From: Teichococcus wenyumeiae
GTDB taxonomy: Bacteria; Pseudomonadota; Alphaproteobacteria; Acetobacterales; Acetobacteraceae
Reading direction: 5' to 3'
Length of the DNA: 64,000 nt
NCBI RefSeq assembly: GCF_003696345.1
Contig: NZ_RFLX01000006.1
Location: 1 to 64,000 of the forward strand
Positions 8,219 to 16,386 of this stretch are shown one piece after another. The notes beneath the pieces were generated by a model. It worked only from the letters and a program-made list of their open reading frames with translations, searched no databases and was not told the DNA's origin. How positions within the stretch are numbered: position 1 is the first letter of the stretch; each line of letters begins with the position of its first letter. The position numbers were made by a program, and so were the translations under genes.

Positions 8219-8620
8219 TCAATCCTCAAGCGGGGTGAACATGGGAATGGGCTGGCCTGCTTCGCTGTCCACGAAGGTCAGGCGCACAGGCTGGCCCACT
8301 TGCAGCGCCGCCATGTCGCAATGGACAATATTGGTCATGATGCGCGGCCCCTCGGCCAGTTCCACGTAGGCGATCACGTAGGGTGTCTTGGCCCGCATGA
8401 TGCTGAAGGTGTAGATCGTGCCCTTGCCGCTGGCGGGGACATATTCCACCTCCCCCTCGTCATCGAAGGGGCAGACGGGGCGGGGCGGGTAGTGCACGCG
8501 GCCTGTGCGGATGTTGCGGCCGATCAGGAGTGTTCCTTCCCGTGCCGCGTCCCAGAAGGCGCGGGTCGAGGGGTCCGGCACGGGCGAGGGCGGCACGCGC
8601 TGCGCGGTTTGTTCGCTCAT
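8219..8620 (-). CDS. DUF35/OB-fold protein, partner of the thiolase-like protein
   Basis: 133 residues. It has the DUF35 layout: an N-terminal helix with STRAFWDAAREGTLLIGR, a rubredoxin-like ribbon region (HYPPRPVCPF) and an OB-fold (GKGTIYTFSIMRAKTPYVIAYVEL). The zinc ribbon is degenerate, with only one visible cysteine instead of four. In known systems (Ltp2-ChsH2, steroid aldolase SAL with its DUF35 partner) this type of protein is required for activity of the thiolase-fold enzyme. The gene starts four bases after the thiolase-like stop, with GAGAGGGAA as ribosome binding site. Confidence 0.85.
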   Translation of the reverse strand: MSEQTAQRVPPSPVPDPSTRAFWDAAREGTLLIGRNIRTGRVHYPPRPVCPFDDEGEVEYVPASGKGTIYTFSIMRAKTPYVIAYVELAEGPRIMTNIVHCDMAALQVGQPVRLTFVDSEAGQPIPMFTPLED

Positions 8621-8624
8621 GGCT

Positions 8625-9797
8625 TCATTCCCTCTCCAGGACCAGCGTGCCGCTGCCATGGCGGGTGCCGAGCGAGCCGCCCGTGCCATGCGCCAGCGCA
8701 AGGTCGCAATTCTTCACCTGCACCGCCGGGTGCGCTTCACCGCGCAATTGCCGCACCGCCTCGATCACCTTGGTGATGCCGCCGCGATTGGCCGGATGGT
8801 TGTTGCAGAGCCCGCCGCCATCCGTATTGAAAGGCAGCCGACCGACGCCGCTGATCAGGTTGCCATCAGCCACGAAGCGGCCACCCCGGCCCTTCTCGCA
8901 GAAGCCGAGGTCCTCCAGTTGCAGCAGCACGGTGATGGTGAAGCTGTCATAGATGCTGGCGTATTTGATATCCGCCGGCGTCACGCCAGCTTCCTCGAAG
9001 GCGCGGGCGCCGGAGAAGCGGGCACCAGTATAGGTCAGGTCCAGCTCGCCGCCCATCTGGTGCTTCACCGCCTCGCCAGCGCCGCGCACCGTCACCACCG
9101 GCCGCTTCAGGCTACGCGCAATCTCTGGCCGAGCTACCACCAGCGCGCCGCCGCCATCGCTGATGACGCAGCAATCCAGCCGGTGCAGCGGGTCGGCCAC
9201 AAGCGGGGAGTTCACCACTTCCTCCACTGTCACCACCTTGCGCAACATGGCGTGCTTGTTGTGCTGGGCATGATGGCTGGCCGCCACCTTGATCCAGGCC
9301 AATTGCTCGCTGGTAGTGCCGAACTCATGCATGTGGCGCTTGGCGCACATCGCATACATGTTGGCGATGGCGGCGCCGTAAGGATATTCGAACTGCACAT
9401 CCGGCTGCGCGGGGTTGCCGGCACGAGGTGCCGTGCCGGTGGCCACACCTTCGGAACGTGGCCGCCCGGCGAGGGTGATCAGCGCGACATTACAGCGGCC
9501 CAGCGCGATGGCCTGCGCCGCGTGACTGACATGCAGCAGGTAGGAACTGCCGCCGACATCGGTGGAATCAACATGCCGCAGCCCATTGAGCCCGATGTAG
9601 TCGGCCATGCTGAGCGGCCCCATGCCGGGCGCATCGCCAGCGCAGAAATAACCGTCCACATCGGCGCGCGTCAGCCCGGCATCGCGCAGCGCACCGAGCG
9701 CCACCTCTGCATGCAATTGCGCCGTGCTCTTGTCCTCGGCTTTGCGTGTCGGATGCTCATAGGCACCGACGATGCAGGCCTTACCCCGGATGCTCAA
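8625..9797 (-). CDS. Thiolase-fold protein of the SCPx/Ltp2 type, lacking the usual nucleophilic cysteine
   Basis: 390 residues starting at TTG 9797 with GGGAG eight bases upstream. The sequence is typical of lipid-transfer/SCPx thiolase-like proteins: ACIVGAYEHPTRKAEDKS, DVGGSSYLLHVSHAAQAI, SIYDSFTITVLLQLEDLGFC and NNHPANRGG near the C-terminus. In true thiolases the helix around GGSSYL carries the acyl-accepting Cys; here there is none. In Ltp2 and SAL, thiolase-like proteins with a DUF35 partner act as retro-aldolases that shorten side chains. I infer a retro-aldolase or related C-C cleaving enzyme rather than a classical thiolase. Confidence 0.82.
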   Translation of the reverse strand: MSIRGKACIVGAYEHPTRKAEDKSTAQLHAEVALGALRDAGLTRADVDGYFCAGDAPGMGPLSMADYIGLNGLRHVDSTDVGGSSYLLHVSHAAQAIALGRCNVALITLAGRPRSEGVATGTAPRAGNPAQPDVQFEYPYGAAIANMYAMCAKRHMHEFGTTSEQLAWIKVAASHHAQHNKHAMLRKVVTVEEVVNSPLVADPLHRLDCCVISDGGGALVVARPEIARSLKRPVVTVRGAGEAVKHQMGGELDLTYTGARFSGARAFEEAGVTPADIKYASIYDSFTITVLLQLEDLGFCEKGRGGRFVADGNLISGVGRLPFNTDGGGLCNNHPANRGGITKVIEAVRQLRGEAHPAVQVKNCDLALAHGTGGSLGTRHGSGTLVLERE

Positions 9798-9811
9798 TGC
9801 TTCACTCCCTG

Positions 9812-10816
9812 CTATTCCACCGTCATGTGGCTGGACTGCGCCACTTCCGCCCAGCGGGCGATCTCTGTTGCGATGAAGGCGGCAAAGGCGGCTGGCGTGG
9901 TGCCGCCCTCGGCGGTCAAGCGTGGCGGATCGGCGGCGAAGTCCCGCATCCGCGCATTCCACTCTGGCTCGCGCACGATGGCGTCGATGGCTTCACCCAT
10001 GCGGGCGACCACCGCCTCCGGCGTGCGGGCGGGCGCCTGTACGCCGAACCAGGAAGTGGCATCGAAGCCCGCGACGCCGGCCTCGCGCAGCGTCGGCACA
10101 TCCGGTAGCACGGTGGAGCGTTCGGCGCTCGTCACCGCCAGTGCACGCATCTGGCCGTCGCGGATGAAGTTCAGCGCGGTAGGGATGTTGTCACAGCCAA
10201 GCTGCACACGCCCTGCCACCACCTCCGTCAGCATCGGACCGGAACCGCGATAGGGGACATGCTGCAACTGCGTCTTGGTCAGCGACTGGAAGAGTTCCAT
10301 GCAGGCATGCGTGCTGCTGCCGATGCCTGCCGTGCCGTAGTTGAGGTTGCCGGGCGCCGCCCTGGCGCGCGAAAGCAGGCCAGCGATATCGGTGATGCCG
10401 CTGTTATTCGCTGCCAGCACGACATTGGCCACCCTGGTCACCAGCCCCACAGGCGCCAGGTCCTGCGGCCTGAAGGGCATCCGAGTACCATAGACAGCGT
10501 AGTTGATGGCCGCCGTGCCGACCGAGGCCATGAGGAAGGTATAACCATCCGGCTCGGCCTTCGCGACCGCCTCGGCACCGATGTTGCCGCCGGCGCCGGA
10601 GCGGTTCTCCACCACCACCGTCTGCCCCAGCCGGGAGGACAACTTTTCCGCCAGCAGTCGGCCGATCAGATCCGTCGTGCCGCCGGGTGGGAAGGGGATG
10701 ACGAGCTTGACGCTGCGTCGCGGCCACGCCGCCCCCTGCGCCCGTGCCAGCATGGGTAGTGAAAGCCCCATGGCCGCTGCGCCAAGCAGGCCACGGCGTG
10801 TCGTCATCACTCTCAT
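9812..10816 (-). CDS. Bug/TctC-type receptor embedded in the catabolic operon
   Basis: 334 residues from ATG 10816, preceded by AGGAGG at seven bases. Signal peptide with twin arginine (TTRRGLLGAAAMGLSLPM) cut near ARAQG. Family marks: VKLVIPFPPGGTTDLIGRLLA, VVENRSGAGGNIGAEAVA, DGYTFLMAS, VPYRGSGPMLTEVVAGRVQ. It lies between the thiolase-like gene and the acyl-CoA dehydrogenases, so it very probably delivers the operon's substrate or a relative. No tctAB genes accompany it. Confidence 0.9.
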   Translation of the reverse strand: MRVMTTRRGLLGAAAMGLSLPMLARAQGAAWPRRSVKLVIPFPPGGTTDLIGRLLAEKLSSRLGQTVVVENRSGAGGNIGAEAVAKAEPDGYTFLMASVGTAAINYAVYGTRMPFRPQDLAPVGLVTRVANVVLAANNSGITDIAGLLSRARAAPGNLNYGTAGIGSSTHACMELFQSLTKTQLQHVPYRGSGPMLTEVVAGRVQLGCDNIPTALNFIRDGQMRALAVTSAERSTVLPDVPTLREAGVAGFDATSWFGVQAPARTPEAVVARMGEAIDAIVREPEWNARMRDFAADPPRLTAEGGTTPAAFAAFIATEIARWAEVAQSSHMTVE

Positions 10817-10868
10817 CCTGTGACCTCCTGGCGGTGCGGCCTTGTACCTGGCGGCTTCCGCGTTGCTG

Positions 10869-12014
10869 TCAGCCTGGCAACTCCAGCACGTTCTTCGCGA
10901 GGATGCCGCGCTGGATTTCCGAGCTGCCGCCGTAGATCGTGGTGGGCCTTGCCTCGATGAACTGGCCGGCCGGGTGCAGGTCGCCATTGCCGCCCATGGG
11001 CTCCAGCAGTCCGGCATTCTCGCCAGCGATCTCCAGCATCAGCTCAGTGATGCGCTGGAACAATTCGGCCTGGTGCAGCTTCAGCATGGAAACATCGGGG
11101 CCGAGCGTCTCCCCCCGCCGCAGCATGGCGACAAAGGTTTCGTACAGAGCCTTGTGGTCTTCCAGGTCCAGACGCAGCCGGGTGTAGCGGTCCTGGAAAT
11201 CAGCATCCTCGAAGACGCCCATCCGCTCCGCCAACAGCTTCAGCCGCGCCAGCGCATATCCGGATTGCCGTGGCGAGCCGAGGAAGATGCGTTCGAAGCC
11301 CAGCAGCGCCTTCGCCATGCTCCAGCCCTTGTTAGGCTCGCCCACAAGGTTCTCGCGCGGTACGCGGACGTTGTCGAAGAAGACCTCGCAGAACTCGTCA
11401 TGTAGGGCGAGGTTGATGATCGGTCGCACGATCACGCCGGGGCTTTTCATGTCGATCAGCAGAAAGCTGATACCTTCCTGCTTCTTCGCCGTCTTGTCGG
11501 TCCGGACCAGGCAGAAGATCCAGTTGGCGTCCGTGGCGAGGGTGGTCCAGATCTTCTGGCCATTGACGACGTAGTGATCGCCTTTCAGCACGGCCTCGGT
11601 GCGGAGAGAGGCGAGGTCGGAGCCCGCGTTGGGCTCGGAATAGCCCTGGCACCAGATATCCTCGCCCGCCAGAATCCTGGGCAGGAAACGCTGCCGCTGC
11701 GCCTCGGTGCCGAAGCGGATCAACAATGGCCCCAGCATGACGATGCCGTGGTCTGGCAGGCGCGCCACGCCATGGCGCTCGTATTCCTCGATCAGGATGA
11801 TCTGCTGGGAGGCATTGAGCCCCAGGCCACCGTATTCGCGCGGCCATCCCGGCGCCACCCAGCCCTTGGCGCGCAGCGCCTTGAACCAGGCCCGGCCCTG
11901 TTCCCAGTGCAGCCGGTGACGTGGGTGGCGCAGTTCGGGCGGGTATTCCTGCTCGATGAAGCGGCGCACCTCGGCGCGGAAGTCCTCGTCGCTCAATGTG
12001 CTCAGGTCGGTCAT
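10869..12014 (-). CDS. Acyl-CoA dehydrogenase, larger subunit of a probable hetero-oligomer
   Basis: 381 residues with the full acyl-CoA dehydrogenase fold: N-terminal helices, the FAD/substrate segment WCQGYSEPNAGSDLASLRTEA, NGQKIWTTLATDANW and a C-terminal IYGGSSEIQRGILAKNVL. The usual catalytic Glu of the YEGT motif is replaced (IYGGS); a Glu in FERIFLG on the middle helix could serve instead, as in isovaleryl-CoA dehydrogenase. Its start overlaps the stop of the next upstream acyl-CoA dehydrogenase gene by four bases (ATGA). Such pairs form alpha2beta2 enzymes in steroid side-chain degradation. Confidence 0.88.
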   Translation of the reverse strand: MTDLSTLSDEDFRAEVRRFIEQEYPPELRHPRHRLHWEQGRAWFKALRAKGWVAPGWPREYGGLGLNASQQIILIEEYERHGVARLPDHGIVMLGPLLIRFGTEAQRQRFLPRILAGEDIWCQGYSEPNAGSDLASLRTEAVLKGDHYVVNGQKIWTTLATDANWIFCLVRTDKTAKKQEGISFLLIDMKSPGVIVRPIINLALHDEFCEVFFDNVRVPRENLVGEPNKGWSMAKALLGFERIFLGSPRQSGYALARLKLLAERMGVFEDADFQDRYTRLRLDLEDHKALYETFVAMLRRGETLGPDVSMLKLHQAELFQRITELMLEIAGENAGLLEPMGGNGDLHPAGQFIEARPTTIYGGSSEIQRGILAKNVLELPG

Positions 12015-13078
12015 GCCTCGTCCTCCCGGGCATCGGCGGCAAAGCGGCGGCGATGGAAGGCGGCAGAGCCGAAGGCGTTGGCCAGCACCATGGCCTTGCG
12101 CAGGTAGAGGCCGATATCCGCCTCGTCCGTGTAGCCGATGCCGCCATGGAACTGGATGGCCTGCCGGGTCACCAGCAAGGCGGCATCGGCGGCACGGGCC
12201 TTGGCACGAGAAACGGCGGCGCGCCGGGCGGCGGGTGGTGCATCTCCCCGGTCGATCAGGGCTGCCACTGAATCGATGCTGGCCCGGGTCAGCGCCACCT
12301 GAATCTTGAGATCGGCCGCGCGGTGCTGCAATGCCTGGAAGCTGCCGATCGGCCTGCCGAACTGCTGGCGCGTGCGGAGATAATCCAGCGTCAGCGCGAA
12401 GGCCTGATCCATGACCCCGAGCAGATAGGCCGCCGTGGCCAGGGCGGCTTCATCCAGCGCATCCTGCAAGGCGGGACCGATATCGGCCACGATCACCTTG
12501 CCCTCGCCGGGCTGCAACGTGCCGAGGAAGCCGCCATCCTGGGCCCGTTCCAGCGTTAGTCCCGCGCCGCCCTGCTGCAGCCGCAAAGCCATCCGGCCAT
12601 CCTGCGCCACCGGCACCAGGAAGCCCGTGGCGCCGCCGGCGGCGGGGATGAAGAGGCGCGGCGCCCCGGCATGCCCCGGCGCCTCCAACGTGGCCGGGGC
12701 CTCCTGCCAAGCGGTGAGCAGCAGGGTCTCGCCAGAGAGCATCTGTTGCAGCGGTTCCTCCGCCTCCGCGGCGGTCAGGAGGACGGCGGAAAGTGCAGCC
12801 GGGATCAGCGGTTCAGGCACCAGCGCCGCGCCGAGTTCTTCGGTCAGGGCACAGAGTTCACGCAGGCCGAGCCCGGCGCCACCCAGCGCTTCCGGCACCC
12901 GAAGGCCGATCCAGCCTTGCTCGCCCATCTGCCGCAGCATGGCAGGGTCGTATCCCGGTTCCCGGAAGCGCAGCTCGCGTATCCGGCGGCGGTCTCCACC
13001 GCGCGGCGCGATGCCGGCCGCGCTGTCGCGGATCATGCGGATGGACTCCGCGCGGTCCTCCTCCATCGCGGCGCTCAT
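12011..13078 (-). CDS. Acyl-CoA dehydrogenase family protein, smaller partner subunit
   Basis: 355 residues. N-terminal half is short and divergent; the C-terminal helical bundle is clear (DYLRTRQQFGRPIGSFQALQHRAADL, IQFHGGIGYTDEADIGLYLRKA). No catalytic Glu is visible at either usual position, and the FAD-binding central part is abbreviated, so it may be a structural partner of the following dehydrogenase, as in the ChsE1-ChsE2 or Scd1A-Scd1B pairs. Both ends overlap neighbours by four bases (ATGA), indicating tight translational coupling. Confidence 0.85.
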   Translation of the reverse strand: MSAAMEEDRAESIRMIRDSAAGIAPRGGDRRRIRELRFREPGYDPAMLRQMGEQGWIGLRVPEALGGAGLGLRELCALTEELGAALVPEPLIPAALSAVLLTAAEAEEPLQQMLSGETLLLTAWQEAPATLEAPGHAGAPRLFIPAAGGATGFLVPVAQDGRMALRLQQGGAGLTLERAQDGGFLGTLQPGEGKVIVADIGPALQDALDEAALATAAYLLGVMDQAFALTLDYLRTRQQFGRPIGSFQALQHRAADLKIQVALTRASIDSVAALIDRGDAPPAARRAAVSRAKARAADAALLVTRQAIQFHGGIGYTDEADIGLYLRKAMVLANAFGSAAFHRRRFAADAREDEA

Positions 13079-13920
13079 GCGAAGGCCGCCGCGCCGTTGT
13101 TCACCACCACCACGTCACGCTCCACCACGCGGGCGCGGAAGGCGCCGTTGCGCCAGATCTCGGTGCGGATGGTCTCGCCCGGATAAACCGGCGCGGAGAA
13201 GCGGAGGGAGAGACTTTTCATGGATGGCGCCTCATAATTCCCGAGAGCCCGCAACAGGGCATGCGCCACCACGCCCAGGGTGCAGAGACCATGCAGGATC
13301 GGGCGCGGAAAGCCTGCCCGTGTCGCGATGGCGGGGGCGGCGTGCAGCGGATTGTCGTCGCCGTTCAGGCGGTAATACAGCGCCTGTTCGGGCCGGGTAG
13401 GCAGGTCCAGGACGATTTCCGGCGGCGCCTCAGGCATCGCGTTGGGGGGCTTCACCGGGCCTGAGGGGCCGCCGAAGCCGCCATCCCCGCGCAGGAAGGT
13501 CGTGCTGCCGGTGACCGCCAGAAGGGTGCCCTTCGCGTCCCGCAGCTCCTTCTCGGAATAAAGCAGGGCACCCTTGCCTTCACCCTTATCCACCAGGCCG
13601 GTGACACGGGTCCGGGCGATGATCTCGCCTTCGACCGGCAAGGGCTGATGCAGCGTCAGCGACTGTTCCCCATGCACGATCCGCACGGCATCGACGCCCG
13701 TGGCTGGATTGCCCAGCCAGAAGCCTGGATGCCCCAGCACCACCGCCATGGAGGGCAGGGCTCGCAACTGGCGATGACTATCGACGAAATCGAGTTGCCG
13801 CTCGTCCAGCGGGTCCTGACCAAGCCCGACCGAGAGGGCATAGAAGACGGCATCACGGGGTGTGATGCGTTGCCGTACCTCGGGGATCGGGAAATGCCGC
13901 AACGTGTCGTAGTCGATCAC
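13075..13920 (-). CDS. MaoC-like hydratase-2 (double hot-dog enoyl-CoA hydratase)
   Basis: 281 residues from GTG 13920, whose GTGA overlaps the stop of the CoA ligase gene. Two hot-dog domains: the first around SMAVVLGHPGFWL, the second with YRLNGDDNPLHAAPAIATRAGFPRPILHGL, which is the hydratase-2 motif with catalytic Asp and His. The match is to the R-specific 2-enoyl-CoA hydratase domain of peroxisomal HSD17B4. It would produce the (3R)-hydroxyacyl-CoA that the SDR of the same operon oxidises. Confidence 0.88.
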   Translation of the reverse strand: MIDYDTLRHFPIPEVRQRITPRDAVFYALSVGLGQDPLDERQLDFVDSHRQLRALPSMAVVLGHPGFWLGNPATGVDAVRIVHGEQSLTLHQPLPVEGEIIARTRVTGLVDKGEGKGALLYSEKELRDAKGTLLAVTGSTTFLRGDGGFGGPSGPVKPPNAMPEAPPEIVLDLPTRPEQALYYRLNGDDNPLHAAPAIATRAGFPRPILHGLCTLGVVAHALLRALGNYEAPSMKSLSLRFSAPVYPGETIRTEIWRNGAFRARVVERDVVVVNNGAAAFA

Positions 13921-16055
13921 GCCGCGCCCTCCGTGATGTCGATCACGGCATCCGCCACGAAGGCGCCCTGGCCCTCCGGCATCGCGAAGACCGGGTTCAG
14001 GTCGATGCCCGCCAGTTGCGGACCAGCCTGCACCGCGAAGACCGAAAGCCGCGACAGCATGCGAGCAAGGGCGGGGATATCTGCCGGCAGTCGCCCGCGC
14101 GCACCCAACAGCACCGGTGCGCCGCGGATTGAGCGGATCATCGCCTCCGCCGCATCCTCGCCGAAGGGGCAGCGGCGGAATGCGACATCCTTCAGGATCT
14201 CGACGAAAATGCCGCCCAGCCCGAACATGGCAACCGGCCCGAACACCGGGTCGCGATGCACGCCCAGGATGCACTCCACGCCGCCGGCGAGTTGCCTGGC
14301 GACGAGCACGCCCTCGATCCGCGCCCCAGGCACCGACGAGGCCGCCCGCTGTTGCAGCAGCGCGAAGCCTTCCCGCACGGACACAGCATCCATCTGGTTC
14401 AGCAGCACGCCGCCGATTTCGGATTTGTGCAGGATATCTGCCGAAAGGATCTTGAGGACCACCGGATAGCCCAGCGCCTCTGCGGCGGCCACCGCTTCAT
14501 CGGCACTGGCGCAGGCTCTCTCCGGCGCGGCTTCGATCCCCGCTTCGGATAGGATGCGCTTGGCCTCCGCCTCGCTCGGTGTCCGCGCAGGCAGCGTCAC
14601 GGGCGGCAGGATCGGTGGGGGCGCGGGCGGTGCGGCCGCGAAGGCATCGCCAAACCGCCCCATGGCCTGGATCGCCACTACGGCGCGCGAAGGATCGGGA
14701 AAAACCGCGAAGCCATCGGCCTCGAAGTCCCGCACTAGCGGTGGATCGGCCAGCACCGAAAGCACGAAGAGCCGGTCGGGGAAGGCAGCGCGCATGGCAC
14801 GCAGCTCCCCCCGCAGGCGCGGCACGATGGATGGAGCACCGCCGGCATGGGTGAAGAAGCAGAGAATGGAGCCGTATCCCCCATCCTTGACCAAAGCATC
14901 GGCGAAGCGCCCGACCAGCGAGACGTCGTTCAACACCTGTGCCGTGCAATCCACCGGGTTCTGTGGCGCGCAGAAGGGCAGGACCTCACGCAGCGCCTGC
15001 TGCGCCGATTCCGGCATCGGCGGCATGGGCAGGCCGGCGGCCTGCGCGGCATCCGAGATCAGCACGCCCGCGCCACCGCTGACCGTTAACACGCCTAGCG
15101 TGTTGCCGACGGGGTAGATGCGCCGCGTCGCCAGCCGCGCGATATCGAGCAACTCTTCCGTCGTGCGGGCACGCACCACGCCGAATTCGGCCAGCACGGC
15201 GTCCGTGACAGCGTCATCGCCGGCGATGGAGGCGGTGTGCGACCGCGCGGCGGCGCTGCCGACCTCGCTGCGGCCGACCTTCATCATGACAACCGGCTTG
15301 CGGTTCCGCCGTGCCAGATCCAGCGCCGCCAGGAAGCTGGGGGCGTCGCGAATCCCCTCGGAATAGGCGGCGATGACTTCCGTGGCGGGGTCCTGTGCCA
15401 TCCAGCCGATCAGGTCGCCGACATTCACATCCGCTTCGTTGCCGGTGGTGACGCAGCAGGAAAGGCCCATGCCTTCATCGCGGGCCATGCTGAAGAGGTG
15501 CATGCCATAGGCGCCTGACTGGCTGGCGATGCCGATCGGGCCGACCACCGGATAGCCACGTTCCAGCGAGGAACTGAAGGTGCCGTAGAAGCCCTGTGCT
15601 GCATTGAACAGGCCAAGGCTGTTCGGCCCCAGCAGGCGCATTCCGTGCTGGCGGGCCTTTGCCAGCAGCCGCGCCTGGGCTGCGGCGCCGTCCTCCCCGG
15701 TCTCGGCGAAGCCCGCGCTGAAGACAATGGCTGCCCGGGTGCCACGTTCCGCAAGTGCTGCGATGGCTGTTTCCGCCGCCTCGGCAGGAACGGCGATGAT
15801 GGCAGCATCAGGCACCATGGGCAGGGCGGCCACGGATGGATAGGCGGCAAGACCCTGAACCGTCTCCCGGTTGGGATTCACCGGCAGGATGGTGCCGGCA
15901 TAGCCACGTTCGAGCATGGCGGCGATCGGGCGTCCGCCGATCCGGGTCGCATCCCCCGAAGCACCGATGATGGCGACCGACCGCGGTGCGAAGAGCGCCG
16001 AAAGCGCGTCCATGGACTGAGGTGGCGCGGCAGCAGCCTGGGGCAATGCGTCCAT
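13917..16055 (-). CDS. NDP-forming acyl-CoA synthetase (acetate-CoA ligase family)
   Basis: 712 residues; first gene of the leftward operon. The N-terminal CoA-binding domain begins LFAPRSVAIIGASGDATRIGGRPI; the succinyl-CoA-ligase-like middle has GANSLGLFN-type loop LLGPNSLGLFN; a phosphohistidine loop is likely around AARSHTASIAGDD; and the C-terminal ATP-grasp part contains GYPVVLKILSADILHKSEIGGV and FGPVAMFGLGGIFVEIL. This fused alpha-beta form makes acyl-CoA with ATP going to ADP and phosphate. It should activate the carboxylate that feeds the operon. The leader contains a long hairpin ending ten bases before the ATG. Confidence 0.9.
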   Translation of the reverse strand: MDALPQAAAAPPQSMDALSALFAPRSVAIIGASGDATRIGGRPIAAMLERGYAGTILPVNPNRETVQGLAAYPSVAALPMVPDAAIIAVPAEAAETAIAALAERGTRAAIVFSAGFAETGEDGAAAQARLLAKARQHGMRLLGPNSLGLFNAAQGFYGTFSSSLERGYPVVGPIGIASQSGAYGMHLFSMARDEGMGLSCCVTTGNEADVNVGDLIGWMAQDPATEVIAAYSEGIRDAPSFLAALDLARRNRKPVVMMKVGRSEVGSAAARSHTASIAGDDAVTDAVLAEFGVVRARTTEELLDIARLATRRIYPVGNTLGVLTVSGGAGVLISDAAQAAGLPMPPMPESAQQALREVLPFCAPQNPVDCTAQVLNDVSLVGRFADALVKDGGYGSILCFFTHAGGAPSIVPRLRGELRAMRAAFPDRLFVLSVLADPPLVRDFEADGFAVFPDPSRAVVAIQAMGRFGDAFAAAPPAPPPILPPVTLPARTPSEAEAKRILSEAGIEAAPERACASADEAVAAAEALGYPVVLKILSADILHKSEIGGVLLNQMDAVSVREGFALLQQRAASSVPGARIEGVLVARQLAGGVECILGVHRDPVFGPVAMFGLGGIFVEILKDVAFRRCPFGEDAAEAMIRSIRGAPVLLGARGRLPADIPALARMLSRLSVFAVQAGPQLAGIDLNPVFAMPEGQGAFVADAVIDITEGAA

Positions 16056-16065
16056 TCCTGTCCTG

Positions 16066-16101
16066 GGACAGCCGCACGCCAGGTGGCGCCATCGGCTGTC
16101 C
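16066..16101 (-). promoter_or_regulatory. Long leader hairpin upstream of the CoA ligase gene
   Basis: GGACAGCCG (16066-16074) pairs with CGGCTGTCC (16093-16101), and an inner CGCC-AGGT-GGCG stem (16077-16088) stacks inside. The hairpin ends ten bases before ATG 16055 in the transcript, leaving AGGA free as ribosome binding site. It could tune translation of the first gene. No known riboswitch class fits. Confidence 0.4.
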
Positions 16102-16178
16102 TCCTCCCTTGGGTATCGCCTTTGCGGCTTGCAGGAAGGCTAATCGGCTCCGGCAAGCCTTTCAACAACGGAAATGGC

Positions 16179-16189
16179 GTTCCATATAT
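16179..16189. promoter_or_regulatory. GTTCCATATAT element, copy 1
   Basis: The exact 11-mer GTTCCATATAT occurs here, about 125 bases upstream of the nine-gene leftward operon, and again at 22896-22906 in front of the Liv receptor and CoA-transferase operon. It resembles one half of the TTCC...GGAA dyads used by IclR-type regulators. Shared regulation is inferred. Confidence 0.35.
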
Positions 16190-16386
16190 AAAAAGGTAAT
16201 GAGCTCTCAGGTCAGGCAGGGCGCTTGAGGCTATCGAGCATCGCATGGAGCAGGCGCCGAATAGCGCTACTCCATGCCACCCAGCGAAGTAATGCGTGTC
16301 ATGGCCGCCTTGCGTGCTGAATCGGCGTGGCCGTCCGCCCCGCCCCAGTCACCAGAACAGGGAAGGTGGTGTCCTGCTGTGGGTGT

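Larger units (their letters stand above)
16056..16386. other. Promoter region of the leftward operon, with hairpins and a conserved 11-mer
   Basis: A 331-base gap between the operon start (16055) and the alcohol dehydrogenase stop (16387), both read leftward. It holds a leader hairpin (16066-16101), GTTCCATATAT (16179-16189) next to a T-rich patch on the minus strand that could serve as promoter and operator, and an imperfect dyad (GCATGGAG 16243-16250 with CTCCATGC 16270-16277) that could end the upstream alcohol dehydrogenase transcript. No coding frame looks real. Confidence 0.5.
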
